Assembly: GCA_963170055.1 (NCBI GenBank)
Contig: CAUJGJ010000444.1
Coordinates: forward strand, 7,951,618-8,015,617
Reading direction: 5' to 3'
From: Halisarca cf. caerulea
Taxonomy: Eukaryota; Porifera; Demospongiae; Chondrillida; Halisarcidae
Length of the DNA stretch: 64,000 nucleotides
Shown here: in pieces, positions 23,765-34,970 of the stretch
How positions within the stretch are numbered: position 1 is the first letter of the stretch
Layout: the number at the start of each line of letters is the position of its first letter
Position numbers and translations under genes: made by a program
Notes under the pieces: generated by a model
Told to the model about the DNA's origin: nothing
The model's database searches: none
What the model saw: only the letters and a program-made list of their open reading frames with translations

Positions 23765-23824
23765 TTTTTTGACCTTCTTTGTGTGCTTCTTTTGTAATTG
23801 TCACCTATAAGCGCTTAGTGTTAT

Positions 23825-24060
23825 AATAACAATTAACTTTCATCAATTACACCGTGCTGTTTGCCAATGGTCAAGTATGGGACAGGCACCTCTATCACTG
23901 TAATTCGAAACCCAACTAAGCGTCTACAACAAGTCAGTTATTTCATGACCAACTGTGCATTGGCTCTTTATTGCACTCGCCCTCGGGCACTTCGCACCCT
24001 CGGGACCCGAGCAATAAATAAGGCAATGCACAGTTGGTCATACAATAACTATAACATAAT
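23825..24060 (+). repeat. Hairpin repeat U3
   Basis: Leader plus hairpin as in U2: arms TGACCAACTGTGCATTG (23946-23962) and complement near 24023-24040, with the cap GGGCACTTCGCACCC. Its flank lacks F1 and therefore marks the F1 insertion point in U2. Confidence 0.75.
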
Positions 24061-24100
24061 TATATATATATCTATATGTATCTATCTATCTATATACATA

Positions 24101-25697
24101 CAGTGGCGCTCAAAAGAAAGTTGCCACTTGCGTAATGTTATAAAATGGTGCTGCGAGTCTAGTGTTGTTGGTGCGTTAGAAAAGTCGCTAAACGACTTTG
24201 AATACGCTCGAAAATGAATCAAGTTACAGTAATACTATTTAAAAGATCGAGGTACTTGCAAAGAAAGACTAAAAATGAAAGATTGGCGAAGCTCAAGGTG
24301 GCAGGTCGGTCCACCCACGCAATTTTCGCAAAAAATTGAGTTGTTATATCAATGTTGCTGAACGATATTAGTGCCACTACTCTTATTCATCTTACTGATT
24401 TAATTATTAAACCAGTGCAGGCCAAAGAGTAAATGAAAAAAGTCATTCACTGCAGCAGAAACGAAGCTCCTTCCGTTCGGCGTACTTTGACACTTTATCG
24501 AGTCAAATTGCAATGTAACACGTGTATTTGGACACATACTTGTAGCTTACACTCGTATTTCAGATCGTATGTATGGAATTTGGGAATCTCCTCAGCTTAA
24601 CCGAAAATCAACTATTTTGCGTTGCTGCGGGTGCAAATCGCCATTTTGTGCATAGTTTAGGAGTTGTGGCGCAGTGGAAGAACTGAATTTTCGGAAATCC
24701 ATACATACGATCATTCACCATACTTAGATGAATGCTCAGTCGAATTTTGACGATAACACTGGGCTTTGTGCAGGAATAAAGTGTCAAAAATGGTGCAACA
24801 ATGATCAAGTATACTAGTAAGCGCTCTATAATTATATTCATGGCCTGATAATTGTATTCATAGCTGCTGCAAATGGCGGCTTACCCGCCACCTTAATCTA
24901 GAAGATCGGTTGCATACGATACTGTATAGATTCGAGTAGTGTTCAAGTTTTCAGCATCAGATTACTGTTTAACTTCATGGCAGCAGTTCATCTGCGCTGA
25001 AAATCATGCTGATGTCCCAGACTACTAGGATCGTTGAAGACCATGCGAAATTAGAGTGCCCTCGCAACCTTACAGCCGAACAAATTAAGACGCTTTGCAG
25101 ATATCGGTGGATAGAGAACCTTTTTGTCTTTCCTATTGGAGCTCAAAGCGTCCTTAAAACCAGTTGCAGGATTCCAGTTTCAGTTTCAACAGTTATTTAT
25201 CTTTGTGCTATGCTGGAATATATAGATGCATTGTTCTGGGAACACCGCCTACTCTCAGTAGAGCAAACGAAAGACGACAATCGCATTCGTCGTTTAGCGA
25301 TAGGTTTTGATGCTTAAAGAATGTAGAAATAATAACCAGCTGAACAGTTGTAAGACGCAATAGACTGAATTGTGATATTGAAGATGGTACAAACCAACTT
25401 TGGTACAAATTTGGAATATCTTAAACAATGATTAGCACGAATTTTATTCGTGAAAAGAAAGGGCTGCAGTATTTAGGCTTGAAAGTGCGCTGCTTTCCAG
25501 AATCAAAGCTGTGATTCTCGAAAAAGGCACACATACACAATACTAACTCAAAATTTGTGTTACTATGTGTTTCCTTGGTTTAGCTACTCAAAATAGTTCT
25601 GCATCAGCCGAATTCCCAGTTTTTCCACCTATTTCAATCCGTAGTATGTCGCGCCGCCGCCATTTTGTTGCAGTGGCAACTTACTTTTGAGCGCCGC

Positions 25698-25699
<2 letters not shown>
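24101..25699 (+). mobile_element. Tc1/mariner-like element
   Basis: Ends CAGTGGCGCTCAAAAGAAAG and CTTACTTTTGAGCGCCGCTG are inverted; the flanks are TA on the left and CA on the right (one base changed). The second block TTGCCACTT / GTGGCAACTT is also inverted. At 1.6 kb it is the size of an autonomous Tc1 element, but every internal frame is short and broken and no catalytic motif can be read. It is either dead or non-autonomous. A 582-bp relative is at 53555-54136. Confidence 0.72.
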
Positions 25700-25700
<1 letters not shown>

Positions 25701-25776
<76 letters not shown>

Positions 25777-25777
25777 G
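25701..25777 (+). repeat. (TA)n microsatellite
   Basis: About 75 bp of TA with one or two TGTATA interruptions. Confidence 0.9.
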
Positions 25778-26608
25778 TTATAGTTTTAACCCAAGTACGA
25801 GGACATTAGCTGTAATAGATACGAGACTGAGGTGAAGCTGAGGTTGAGTAATCTATTACTACTAATGTTCAAGTAAATTGGGTGATAATTACCATATACT
25901 TTGCGAGGTTATATTTTCACTATATTGGCAAATGGCCTTATTCACGAAGGTTATACCACGAATCTTAGGCTAGAATACATTTGAATACATTAGCGCACAT
26001 TTGCAGGGAAATGGACAATGACGTCGGTCACAACTATAAACATAGACATTTTGCTGCTGGAGTACTTACTCTTCACAGCTGTGGTCATAAGAATACGTTT
26101 TGGGCTATTTTAGGAATGTGACCTACTCTCTGACCGTTCTTCTTCATTGCTAGCGAATACCTATCACGGGGACTATTGCAGTTATTCCTCTCCAACTATA
26201 GCCTGCCAAGGTTATATACATAGGCCTAGCGTACTCTTACGTAGCTAGCAATTGAGAACCCCCCGCTTCGCTAATTCAAGCCATCATATCACAGATAGGA
26301 GTATTGAAAGAAATGCAAATATAGCTGTTCAGCCCAGAATCTCGAAAGTAAAGCCGCAAAACAGCCTTCATGGGACAAATTCGTGCAAATTTTGCACACG
26401 AAAAATTCCTGCTGTACAGTATTTGTCTTCCTTTTGCCTATGTTCATTATACACATAATTGATTTCATAAAGTTATTTTCACTTCATAATTTGTGTGAAG
26501 TAAGTATTAATCAATTAGTCTGGAAGTTACCACAGGGGTTGATAAATAGCTAGGATATCACCCATGGATATCCCTAAGTTACCATGGTAATGGAAGACAT
26601 GCAACTAT
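25778..26608 (+). repeat. W-type hairpin repeat and flanking non-coding DNA
   Basis: Starts GTTATAGTT and carries an imperfect hairpin (CATTAGCTGTAATAGAT against ATCTATTACTACTAATG), followed by GGTGATAATTACCATA. The same start and the same GATAATTACCATA block occur at 60437-60680. The rest, to 26608, shows no gene. Confidence 0.5.
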
Positions 26609-26613
26609 GTATA

Positions 26614-26651
<38 letters not shown>
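26609..26651 (+). repeat. (TA)n microsatellite
   Basis: TA repeat of roughly 40 bp with a GTATA interruption. Confidence 0.85.
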
Positions 26652-26657
<6 letters not shown>

Positions 26658-26661
26658 CATA

Positions 26662-27419
26662 TGTGAGCGTCGCCAGTATAAATCGCAGATTATGACCACT
26701 TTGCGTTTTTGAGAAAATGGCTGCCAAAGTTTGGCATTCAAAAATTTTATCATAGTTTGCCTTTTGAGGTTGCAATCACTTTTAAATCACTCCAAAACAC
26801 ATGCTTACTTTAGGCACCAAGAAAGAGTGTGCATATGGGGTAAAATTTGTCTTCTACCAGCAGAATTCGTCGCTTTTTAGTCAGTGACTCGTGGAAATGG
26901 ATACGATCGAAGAAGGAACCACTTTCTCATCTTCAACATCACTCAGTGGCTGTTGTTTACTCTCACCGCCTAGTTCGGGTGTCCCTAAACTTTCTGAGAA
27001 TACTCCAAAGTCGTCCAAAAGTCTACAAGCAACCGAAAAGTATCTCTCTGGTGAAGCACGGGTGCCATTTAAATTGCTAAGTAGGAAAAAGGCGTTGATA
27101 GTTGAAGAACGTCAGAAAAGCGATGTAAAACGTTCAAAAGGGAAGAAAATCACTGGAAGAAGATAAAAAACTTCATTTCTCTTGAGAGAAATGTCACGTG
27201 ACAGACCATAGTTTCCAATAAAATCCGAGATTTCCGTATACTTACACCAGAACAAAGGCGAGGACGGTCAGGAAATGGGACCATTACTCCAAGATGGCTG
27301 GGTGAATCGCGTTCAAACTTACGAATCAAGCACACTGATAATGCTTCTTTCAAAATATGTCAAAAAAGTATTTTCACCAGGGTGGTCATAATCTGCGATT
27401 TATACTGGCGACGCTCACA
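26662..27419 (+). mobile_element. TA-flanked element I with 37-bp TIRs
   Basis: TGTGAGCGTCGCCAGTATAA begins the left repeat, and the exact complement ends the element at 27419. The perfect part runs through ATCGCAGATTATGACCAC. TA at 26660-26661 and 27420-27421. A 91-codon frame at 26891-27166 shows no domain and is probably incidental. It sits 34 bp from the donor of exon 27454-27573. Confidence 0.8.
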
Positions 27420-27453
27420 TATAATATAAACCATATATATATATATAAACTAC

Positions 27454-27573
27454 CTCTTATCGAGAATGTAATGCACTCTGCCTGAGGTCTTCCAGTGTTC
27501 ACCAGATCAAACCGCTGGAGACCAGAATTATTGCAAACTGTGATCACTTCATCTTCAAAACAGTAGCTGGGAA
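27454..27573 (-). CDS. Short exon of the IgGFc-binding/Ig gene
   Basis: A 120-nt exon between acceptor TTTTAG (27574 and up) and donor GTAGTT (27453 and down), phase 1 at both ends. It joins in frame to the G left by exon 27724-29079 (GTT, Val) and reads VPSYCFEDEVITVCNN, then a strand-like segment and CITFSIR. Three Cys; no family recognised. It may be the first part of a divergent Ig-like unit completed by exon 16276-16473. The intron to that exon is about 11 kb and full of transposons. Confidence 0.68.
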
Positions 27574-27723
27574 CTAAAATTGTTATAATAATAATGATAA
27601 TAATAATAATATAAGGTGTTAGTTAAGTACTATCAATAGTCTTATAGATGAATTCGTAACAATATCATGATATACACATGTAATTTAGCAATGTAAAATC
27701 ATCTCAGTGCCATTCATCATTAC

Positions 27724-29079
27724 CTGCAATAGAATTGAGGTTCATCCCTGCAGGATACGCATATGAATCCCATGTCCCATTACCGGAGACAATCACTCCA
27801 ATTGTGCACTTCGGATCACTGTGTTTGAGGTTATGTACTCCATGTAATTGAGCATTGGGTACCTCATACTGTGTACAATACGCACAAACTACTCCATTTT
27901 TACACTTCACAGGAACGTAGACAACACTGTCTGGTAGAGGCCGGTCATCAAACAGAATTTGACTAATGTTAAAGCAGTGGACAGGTACACACAAACTAAG
28001 TTGTGGCTTAAATACGTGATAGTAGCTCTCTGCAAACAGGAAGGTGTAGTCATTTCTGTACTGACCAAGAGGTGGCACCATGGTCATGAAGGAATCAGAA
28101 ATTATAGTCGCCTCAACTGAATGCCCTAAAGCAATTTGCACAACCAGAAGAGGGAGATTAGCCTCAATGGAGCAATAGTGATTGGAGTCAATAATTAACT
28201 GCCTAAACTGTCCGTCATTGAGTTTAAATGCATCCCATTGCACAGTTTGTCCTTGCTTGTTCACACAGTGAAGGGTGACACCTGTACAGGGCATACTTGC
28301 CACTAACTTGTAGCCATTCTGTTGACGTAGGTGAGGTGGTACTAAGAAGAACACAAAGCCAAATGTATCAGCTGGTGGTAGCTGTTCTGTGAGGTGATCG
28401 CAGGTTATCGCTTCAAATGGGTTAGATCCACACTGAACTCCCGTGATGAATGTGATAGGATTATTGGAAGATATTTTAGAGCCTGTCAGATCCTCAGTAG
28501 ATCTAACTATATATGTTTGTCCCTTGTCACATAGAAGAGATTTGTGGCTTTTTCTGGGAAATTTCCTTAGTGAGGTTCCTGGCACATCTCCCTCTAACAT
28601 AACTGTAGGTGTTATGGAAAGGACTGTGTTATTTTTTAAAATGACAACAGCCATGTATCCCTTGTTTATCCCAAATTTGAGATTGCTGCTAGGAATACTG
28701 ACTCCATAGTATTCATAAGTTTTTGTTGCTGTTTCAAAGTACGGTAATCCAAGGTATGCACCAGTGGAGTGATGACCTTCATTGAGGGTATAAACGATAA
28801 TATTCTTTCCTTCTTCAGCTTTGAGTTGGACACCACGGGAAATTGTTGTAAGGTGTAGTACATGTGGCAACACAATCTTTGTCAACTCTCCCTTTCTAGC
28901 TGTATTATTTACACTAGTTCTAAATTGCAAGGTCCTCCCCAGTGTGGTGTAGAACACAGTGAAGGAAACAGGCCCTGAATCATCTGTTGTCACCATGAGT
29001 ATGGGAGGGGCAGTAGGACTCCAATCCACCAAGTCATGTGGTAAAATTAGGTAAAATTCATTTCCACTGTTGCTAATAC
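27724..29079 (-). CDS. IgGFc-binding-protein N-terminal domain exon
   Basis: A 1356-nt exon read from 29079 (acceptor TTATTTCCACAG) to 27724 (donor GTAATG), about 452 residues. It matches the IgGFc_binding domain found in FCGBP-type mucus proteins. Seen here are STEDLTGSKISSNNPITFITG, then CDHLTEQLPPADTFG, FFLVPPHLRQQNGYKL, and the closing TWDSYAYPAGMNL, in the family order and spacing. The domain is secreted; its ligand role outside vertebrates is not established. The upstream exon 29216-29276 supplies a signal peptide, so the mature protein starts with this domain. Downstream exons add Cys-rich and Ig-like modules. No vWD, TIL or C8 modules typical of FCGBP are visible. A Met-initiated frame can be read into the upstream intron to 29155, but the splice join is better supported. 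Expression cannot be judged. Confidence 0.9.
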
Positions 29080-29215
29080 CTGTGGAAATAACATGAAAGT
29101 ACTGAATTATGCGTGCTTGAAGTGTAAAAGGCTTACGAGTTACGTATAATACCAATTATAATTAGAGGAACATTGATGCAATTATTATTTTTGTCATTGT
29201 CATACTATTCTTTAC

Positions 29216-29276
29216 CTTGTACACTTTGACAGACCAACAGAAAACATATTGCTAGAAGGAAATTAGGAGCAGTCAT
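29216..29276 (-). CDS. Signal-peptide exon (start) of the IgGFc-binding/Ig gene
   Basis: A 61-nt coding exon: ATG at 29276-29274, then TAPNFLLAICFLLVCQSVQ, a typical hydrophobic signal sequence. The donor GTAAAG follows CAAG. The leftover G joins exon 27724-29079 to give GGT, so cleavage probably falls near the junction. The start is chosen because it is the only ATG giving a leader that splices in frame. The upstream 5' region (29280-29460) shows no clear TATA box and is followed by transposon C4. Confidence 0.82.
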
Positions 29277-29480
29277 TGTTCTTGTATGGTATAGATGTTA
29301 CTTATCTGGTGTAGGTTGCAGCTGTAGTTGCTCCCTTCAGTCACTTGTGATAATTGCACAGAGTATCTATAACCAACCATGAATAGAATGTGAAAATGGC
29401 CATCTTCAAATAGCATCATGAATTATCAATTGTTACTTCTTAGTCATCAAGATTTTCACTCGTTTTTTAGTTCTCGTTTT

Positions 29481-29806
29481 CTATATTGTTTTCATTTGGA
29501 CTTCCGGTGTGTAACGCTCGTCCGATATATATATATATATATATATAATATGGATTTGAAGAAAAGTCTTATAATAGAGAATTTATATACTAGTAATAGA
29601 GAATTATAAATTTATACAAGAATGAGTTATAGGAATAGTTTTGAAAACAATTACCAAATATGGCAATTGTTTTCAAAACAATCATCCAGTTACAATAAAC
29701 AGTATGTTCAATGAATGTTCAGCTGTGCACTTACACTCCAATGCTTTGCAAGTGATTCGAGTGCATGGGGCGGCAGCCCCCATGAGTTTTTAACTTGAAT
29801 TACTTG
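29481..29806 (-). mobile_element. Family C element C4
   Basis: Reverse-orientation C element: tail with CTTCCGGTGTGTAACG, (TA)n at 29525-29549, body, and leading hairpin with GGGGCGGCAGCCCC cap and AACTTGAATTACTTG arm. The final GC hairpin is missing. It lies about 200 bp upstream of the Ig gene's start codon. Confidence 0.7.
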
Positions 29807-29864
29807 TTCTTGCAGACAAACAATCTATATATGCTGTGCATAATATGATAAACCAACAATTAAT

Positions 29865-30244
29865 ATTTTCATTACGAATTCCAGAAGTGAAACGCACTAT
29901 TCATATATATTTATATATATGCAACAGGAAGTAGTGGCTAATAAAAATGGCTGTTGGAAGAAAAGAAGACTTTAACAAGCAACTGTTTATCTCTGCAATA
30001 ATGGTATCAGGTTTACGAAGAAGTTTTATCCTTCAGCTTTGTATTTTTCGCCTTCATTGCAATTTTTAAGAAAATTCACTACATTTCAGCCAAGTTTCAG
30101 CCACGGTTTTATCCTTCAGGATAAAATAGTGGCTGAAACTGCCAAAATGCAGTGAATTTTTCTCAAAATTGCAACAAAGGCAAAACATACAAAGCTGAAG
30201 GATAAAACTTCTTCATCAACCTGATACCATTGTTGCAGAGATAA
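29865..30244 (+). mobile_element. Family P fold-back element P1
   Basis: Tail like the C family (ATTCCAGAAGTGAAACGC), short TA tract, GCAACAGGAAGTAG, then a large imperfect palindrome. TTATCTCTGCAATAATGG (29987 on) to 30115 is the reverse complement of 30120-30244. It contains AAGAAGTTTTATCCTTCAGC in both arms. Related pieces are at 39972-40305, 45110-45245, 49214-49345 and 60370-60440. Confidence 0.72.
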
Positions 30245-30370
30245 GTACTAGTTACTACAGGGCTTCCAGGGCGTAACGTAATTACTAACCGCAGACCCGA
30301 AGGTACAAAGCTCCCGAGGGCGAGGTCAGTAAACATGTTACGCCATATGGAAGCCCTAAAGTAACTAGTT
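30245..30370. repeat. Hairpin with GC-rich loop
   Basis: TACTAGTTACT, GGGCTTCCA and GGCGTAAC on the left pair with GTTACGCC, TGGAAGCCC and AGTAACTAG on the right. The loop includes GCTCCCGAGGGCGAGG. Immediately follows P1. Confidence 0.65.
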
Positions 30371-30395
30371 TATCACGAGATTATACTCCCTAAAA

Positions 30396-31126
30396 GTGTG
30401 GTTGTATTTGAATAGTTGCATCGTGCTCCACCGAAGAATGGCTAAACGACCACTGCTTTCCAAAGGAAAGGAGAAAAGCAAGCGTTTTGACTTCTCTTAC
30501 GATGATGATGACATTGAGACGTACACCAGAGGATTTGTACCAACTACCACTGCCACAGATACACAGAAGTGTGTAAAGTTGTTCAATGATTGAAAAAAGG
30601 AACGAAACTTGCGTTTTCCATCAGACAGCGTTCCTGAATGGATTCTATTGGATGATGACAAGACGAAGGTATGCAAATGGTTGTGCAAGTTCAACTGGAA
30701 GCAAGAAAAGAAGATGGTACACACTACCCTCCCAGAGTGCAGAACCACTGGGGATTCAAAGGCACATACGCTTACAGAAGCAGTCAAACACCAACCTTAT
30801 GAACGACCCTGAGTTTCTCCCACTGACGAACCTGGTTGATTCCCTATACAGAAAGCTACACTTGGCAGGCATAGGTGTTTCTGTGAAGAAAACGATAGCC
30901 CTTAGCAACGACAATGAAGAGAAGATTTGGACCAACGGTGTACTTAACCCTGACACCCCCCCCCCCAAGACCTGTTAGATTGTATTTTCTTTCTGAATGG
31001 GAAAAATCTCTGCCTCAGAGGAGGCATTGAACATCGCAAGCTGAAGATGTCATAATTTACCAGGGAAGTGGTTACCATCGATGGTAAACAACGTGTTCTT
31101 TACACGTACACAGAATGTGGATCTAA
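30396..31126 (+). pseudogene. Crypton-type DUF3504 gene fragment, part 1 (broken)
   Basis: Reads as the DUF3504 domain shared by ZMYM2-type and QRICH1-type proteins and descended from Crypton tyrosine recombinases. Recognisable are KCVKLFND, EWILLDDDKTKVCKWLCKF, NDPEFLPL, GIGVSVKKTIALSNDNEEK(I/L)W, TNGVLNPDTP, FFLNGKNLCLRGGIEHRKLK, and TIDGKQRVLYT. A probable start is at 30438. Damage: an in-frame TGA at 30591, a frame change near 30712 and another before 30780, a frame change at the C-run 30957-30965, and TAA at 31053. Element F2 (31127-32338) then splits it. Without the breaks it would be a DNA-binding or recombinase-like protein of the Crypton lineage; a dead transposon copy seems likelier than a host gene. 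Confidence 0.78.
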
Positions 31127-32338
31127 CGCATGTGGGACATGTCCATTCGCACTTGAATGGCTTCCGAAAGTTGGCGATTTTGTTGCTAACAAATTCGCTT
31201 TTTCTCTCTTATGCGTATCAGAAATGGCAAGCAACGACATTTAGACTGTATGAACACATTCAAGCTACACATTTAACTATTTTTCAACCAAATTTTCCGT
31301 CAATCGTTCGAATACTCGCCGCTTTTCCGAGCAGCTGTATTTAGCAGTTATTCCTCTCAAGTAAATCCAATCTTAGGCCTAGAGACACAGAATATGGACT
31401 AAACTGTCCCTAATAAGGCTACCCAATATTCTACCGATGGGGATTTTGTTTACTGAAATAGTTTTCAAGATAATCAACAAATACTAAAAATGTACTAAAA
31501 TAACCAGCAATAACTCATTGGAAACTCGCGGTATCAAAATCCCCATCGGTGAAAAGTTGAAGCGTTCGATATAGATTACAGTAAAACACTCAGAAGCTTC
31601 CTACGTTGATCCGCTGATTTACTTGACGACATGGCATTTTGCAAGAAGGATTCGCTTAGCTAAGGGCCGATTATCACATGACGGTCATGTGACATGAGCT
31701 GTGACGTAATCGCATATTGCCCTTACCGAAGTGTTTGAAGCGTTTGATCTCTGCAATGATCGATGCGTCGCAAGCGAGAGGAACTCAGTGGAGGAAGAAC
31801 ATTAGGCAAAGAAGACAGACGGTTTAGCGAAGTATAATATCGGCGGTTTAAGAGAAGCGAACTGGATATTCAGCACCCGATCGACGACATCGAAGAACAA
31901 GGTGCGTAATCTTTGATGTTTAATTCAAATAGAAAAGTTGGTTTTACTAACTTGAGTTCCTTATAAAAGAACGATCGATCTATGTTTAAACCTTCAATAC
32001 GCGCTTTAAGCCTATCATCAACTGCAAAATAGCAGGGCGATTTCGCCGTGAATTACGTATATAAGTTTTGCAGTTCACAATACCTACTATCGATCGTGAG
32101 TATGATCTTCCAAGCTCCCTTACACAACAATATGTACGTAACATTAACTTTTGATGAATAAAGGCTTTCATATGTTGTAAAAGTAGAACAAATGTCGAGC
32201 AGCGCAATCGCCCTTGCTTCTTCACTAAGGCTATACGTCAAGAAATGTCACGCGCATATCACATGATCGAAGCCTTACACACACCCAAATTCCAGCCTAT
32301 TAACACAATAGTGGGACTTTGGACATGTCCCACATGCG
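31127..32338 (+). mobile_element. Family F element F2
   Basis: Perfect CGCATGTGGGACATGTCC ends; AA duplicated at 31125-31126 and 32339-32340. The start is followed by CATTCGCACTTGAATGGCTTCC. Internal arms TACCGATGGGGATTTTG (31433-31449) and CAAAATCCCCATCGGTG (31536-31552) are complementary. Removing it and one AA restores the Crypton reading frame. 1212 bp, no transposase frame. Confidence 0.88.
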
Positions 32339-32420
32339 AAAAATAGGAGTGGTGGCCTGAAGCAGCCTTGCCTTTCAAATGTCTTAAACCTACCACTGAC
32401 TGTAATATTACACTCGGTTT
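32339..32420 (+). pseudogene. Crypton-type gene fragment, part 2
   Basis: Continues the interrupted frame after F2: with the preceding GGATCT it reads GSKNRSGGLKQ, the segment that follows the TE-x-GS motif in DUF3504 proteins. Similarity fades after about 25 codons, and D4 begins at 32498. Confidence 0.68.
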
Positions 32421-32497
32421 TGAAACTACAGCAATCCATGATCGTGCGCATTTGATCTTACAAGCTTTCCATACTCAAACAGATGTGCATTACACTA

Positions 32498-33229
32498 CGC
32501 ATGTGGGACATGTCCAGGATCTGTTATGATAGCGCTTCCCAGTTTGCGTAGCGATAAATTGTAATTTTCGGGTGCTTACAAGTTATTAGTCACGCAGTTA
32601 TCTCGTGATTCGAACTAATATTCGGGCGTATACGAATGGCAAATCCGCGTTTAGTGACGTTTTCTGTCGTCACGGTTGCTCTGTCACATGCTGGCTTGTG
32701 ACCTAACTCGATGTTTCTTCTGAATCATAGTTTTCGGCTGGGTGCTACGTGAGGGAACAAGCTGGAGACAGTTTCTTAGTGTCAACTTCGAGCCATCGGA
32801 AATATGCAACTTTTCCATGCGGGTGAGGGAGAGATTTTGTTCCTGTCGCAAGTTACAGGAGCTTGAATGTTGGCTTTTGAGGCCCAATGGATCAGATCTC
32901 GGCTTTGGAAAGGAACGGTCAACTCACCCGCATGGAAAAGTTAGTAAATGTTTTGTTATAGCGATTTATGTTAAAAAATAGCCATGGAAGCGTTCCGCCA
33001 GGTAGCACCCAGAGCGTTTCGCTTTTCAGTAGGGGTTAGGAAAACCTCAGTAGCTTCTTCGCCATAAAAGCAAGCCTTCCAAAAAGGTAATCGTACGAAC
33101 GTCTACATGTCTGCCTACATCTTGATCCCTTGTTTGACTCTCTGCATCTACTACAAGTTGAGAACAGAAGCTGTAAAAAAGACCGAAATTTTCACACCTC
33201 CGAATTAGCGCGGACATGTCCCACATGCG
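32498..33229 (+). mobile_element. Family D element D4
   Basis: CGCATGTGGGACATGTCC ends with TA duplicated at 32496-32497 and 33230-33231. Internal arms: TTTTCCATGCGGGTGAG (32812-32828) and CTCACCCGCATGGAAAA (32923-32939). Used here as the empty site for B6 and for M1. 732 bp. Confidence 0.88.
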
Positions 33230-33258
33230 TATTTTTCCCTGGATAAAAACTTAAAACG

Positions 33259-34584
33259 TGATTCGAGTTTAAAAAACTCGTGGGCCGCCTACGGTCCTAG
33301 AAACTCGAATTGCTTGGAAATCATTGTTATTGACTAAAATAATACTTCGAAGAACTCTTCCGCAGGTATGTTATGTCCGATCTGGACATAAACAAAAATG
33401 GCCGCCGATATCGAAGGAGTGAAATCAATCGGTCTGTTTTGCATGTGCACGAGTAGTGACGTCCAGAAAACACCTTGTGTTATATCTTAAACATATCTAC
33501 TTTGTATCTGAGTCATTTAGATTCTTCTGGAGGGTCACAAAACTTCGTATGACGAGTTTTTCTGAACGTATCAGAAAACATAAAAATGCAAAAACGCGGT
33601 GGTAGAAACTTAGGCTTTTGGACACAAAACTTGGTTCGAAAGAACACACAGATATCGAACTTACTAAATCCGAATCAGGGTCTTCAGGCTCAACTGCATG
33701 GCTGTTATGTCCAAGGATTTATGCAAAATTCTAGGGTGACTAGTTACAATCTGTTGGACATAAAACAAACGGAGCAACGTACAGGAACCCTGATTCGGAT
33801 TCTAGGGGTTTGAACCTTCTGAAACAATACCTCAAAGTATCATGGTGCAAACCGGTGATTTCTACCACCGCGTTTTTCGATGAAGTTTTCTTGTGGTGAA
33901 AGTTAGCTTCCTTCAGTAAAATCACGTGACGTCACATGCAATCGTGCTAGCAGGCTAGGTGTGCTCGTAGTCACTTTTCCACAATCTCGCTATAGTACCA
34001 GTTTTCGTTCTTCAGAGAACTACCGAGGAACGTACGTTCGCAGGACTGTGCTCCTTACCAAGTTAATCTCTTATCAGATCAATTATGTTAGACTTGTTCC
34101 AGGCGGCCTAACTGCGCAGTGCACGAATTCGATGTTTTGAAGCCCACAACTTCCCCTTAGAATTTACCTTTGCCTTCACAACGGTCGCAAAATAGTTTCG
34201 AAAAGCATATTATGCGCTCAAAACATTGGTTCTTCTGGAACTCAAGCGAAAAACGTGTAAAAGCCAGGCAATGACGTCATCGACTAGCCAGCAGGTTGCG
34301 CGAACAACACGTGATATAGCCTCTAAATGTGTTCCAATTTTATTACATTCCTCACAACCGCATACACGCCCACTTTACCTTGGATTCGGACATAACATAC
34401 CTGCGTCTGGTCGAAAAGACTCTTCACTGATAAAATCAGGAGCAAACAAATGAATTTTACCGAAATATAGCCGAAAGATTATGTACAGACTTCGCGTCCG
34501 CCATGTTGTTGACATATATATGTATTATATATATATATATCTAGACATCGTTCCGGACGTTCCGGACACTTCCGGTGAAAGTAA
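33259..34584 (+). mobile_element. Family T element T1, interrupted by B5
   Basis: Leading hairpin (ATTCGAGTTTAAAAAACTCG, then a GGGCCGCCTACGGTCC cap and AACTCGAAT), a body, a TA tract at 34509-34540, and a tail with CCGGACGTTCCGGACACTTCC. It runs directly into T2 without its own final hairpin. B5 is inserted at TC. Confidence 0.75.
33361..34405 (+). mobile_element. Family B element B5
   Basis: Ends CGCAGGTATGTTATGTCC and GGACATAACATACCTGCG; TC duplicated at 33359-33360 and 34406-34407. The uninterrupted site CTCTTCTGGTC is seen in T2 near 34686. Copy-specific arms: AATCCGAATCAGGGT (33668-33682) and ACCCTGATTCGGATT (33787-33801). 1045 bp. Confidence 0.9.

Positions 34585-34970
<386 letters not shown>

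Noticed and set aside
24101..25699. Autonomous Tc1/mariner transposon
   Set aside because: The size and ends fit, but no frame with a D-D-D/E arrangement or HTH region could be read.
26891..27166. 91-codon frame inside element I as a transposon gene
   Set aside because: Too short for a transposase, Ser/Lys-rich without motifs, and a second overlapping frame of similar length exists.
27704..29155. Reading the IgGFc exon as a single-exon gene of 483 codons
   Set aside because: The first 25 codons lie beyond a good acceptor (TTATTTCCACAG at 29080-29091). A separate exon provides a signal peptide in frame, and the last codons lie beyond a GTAATG donor.
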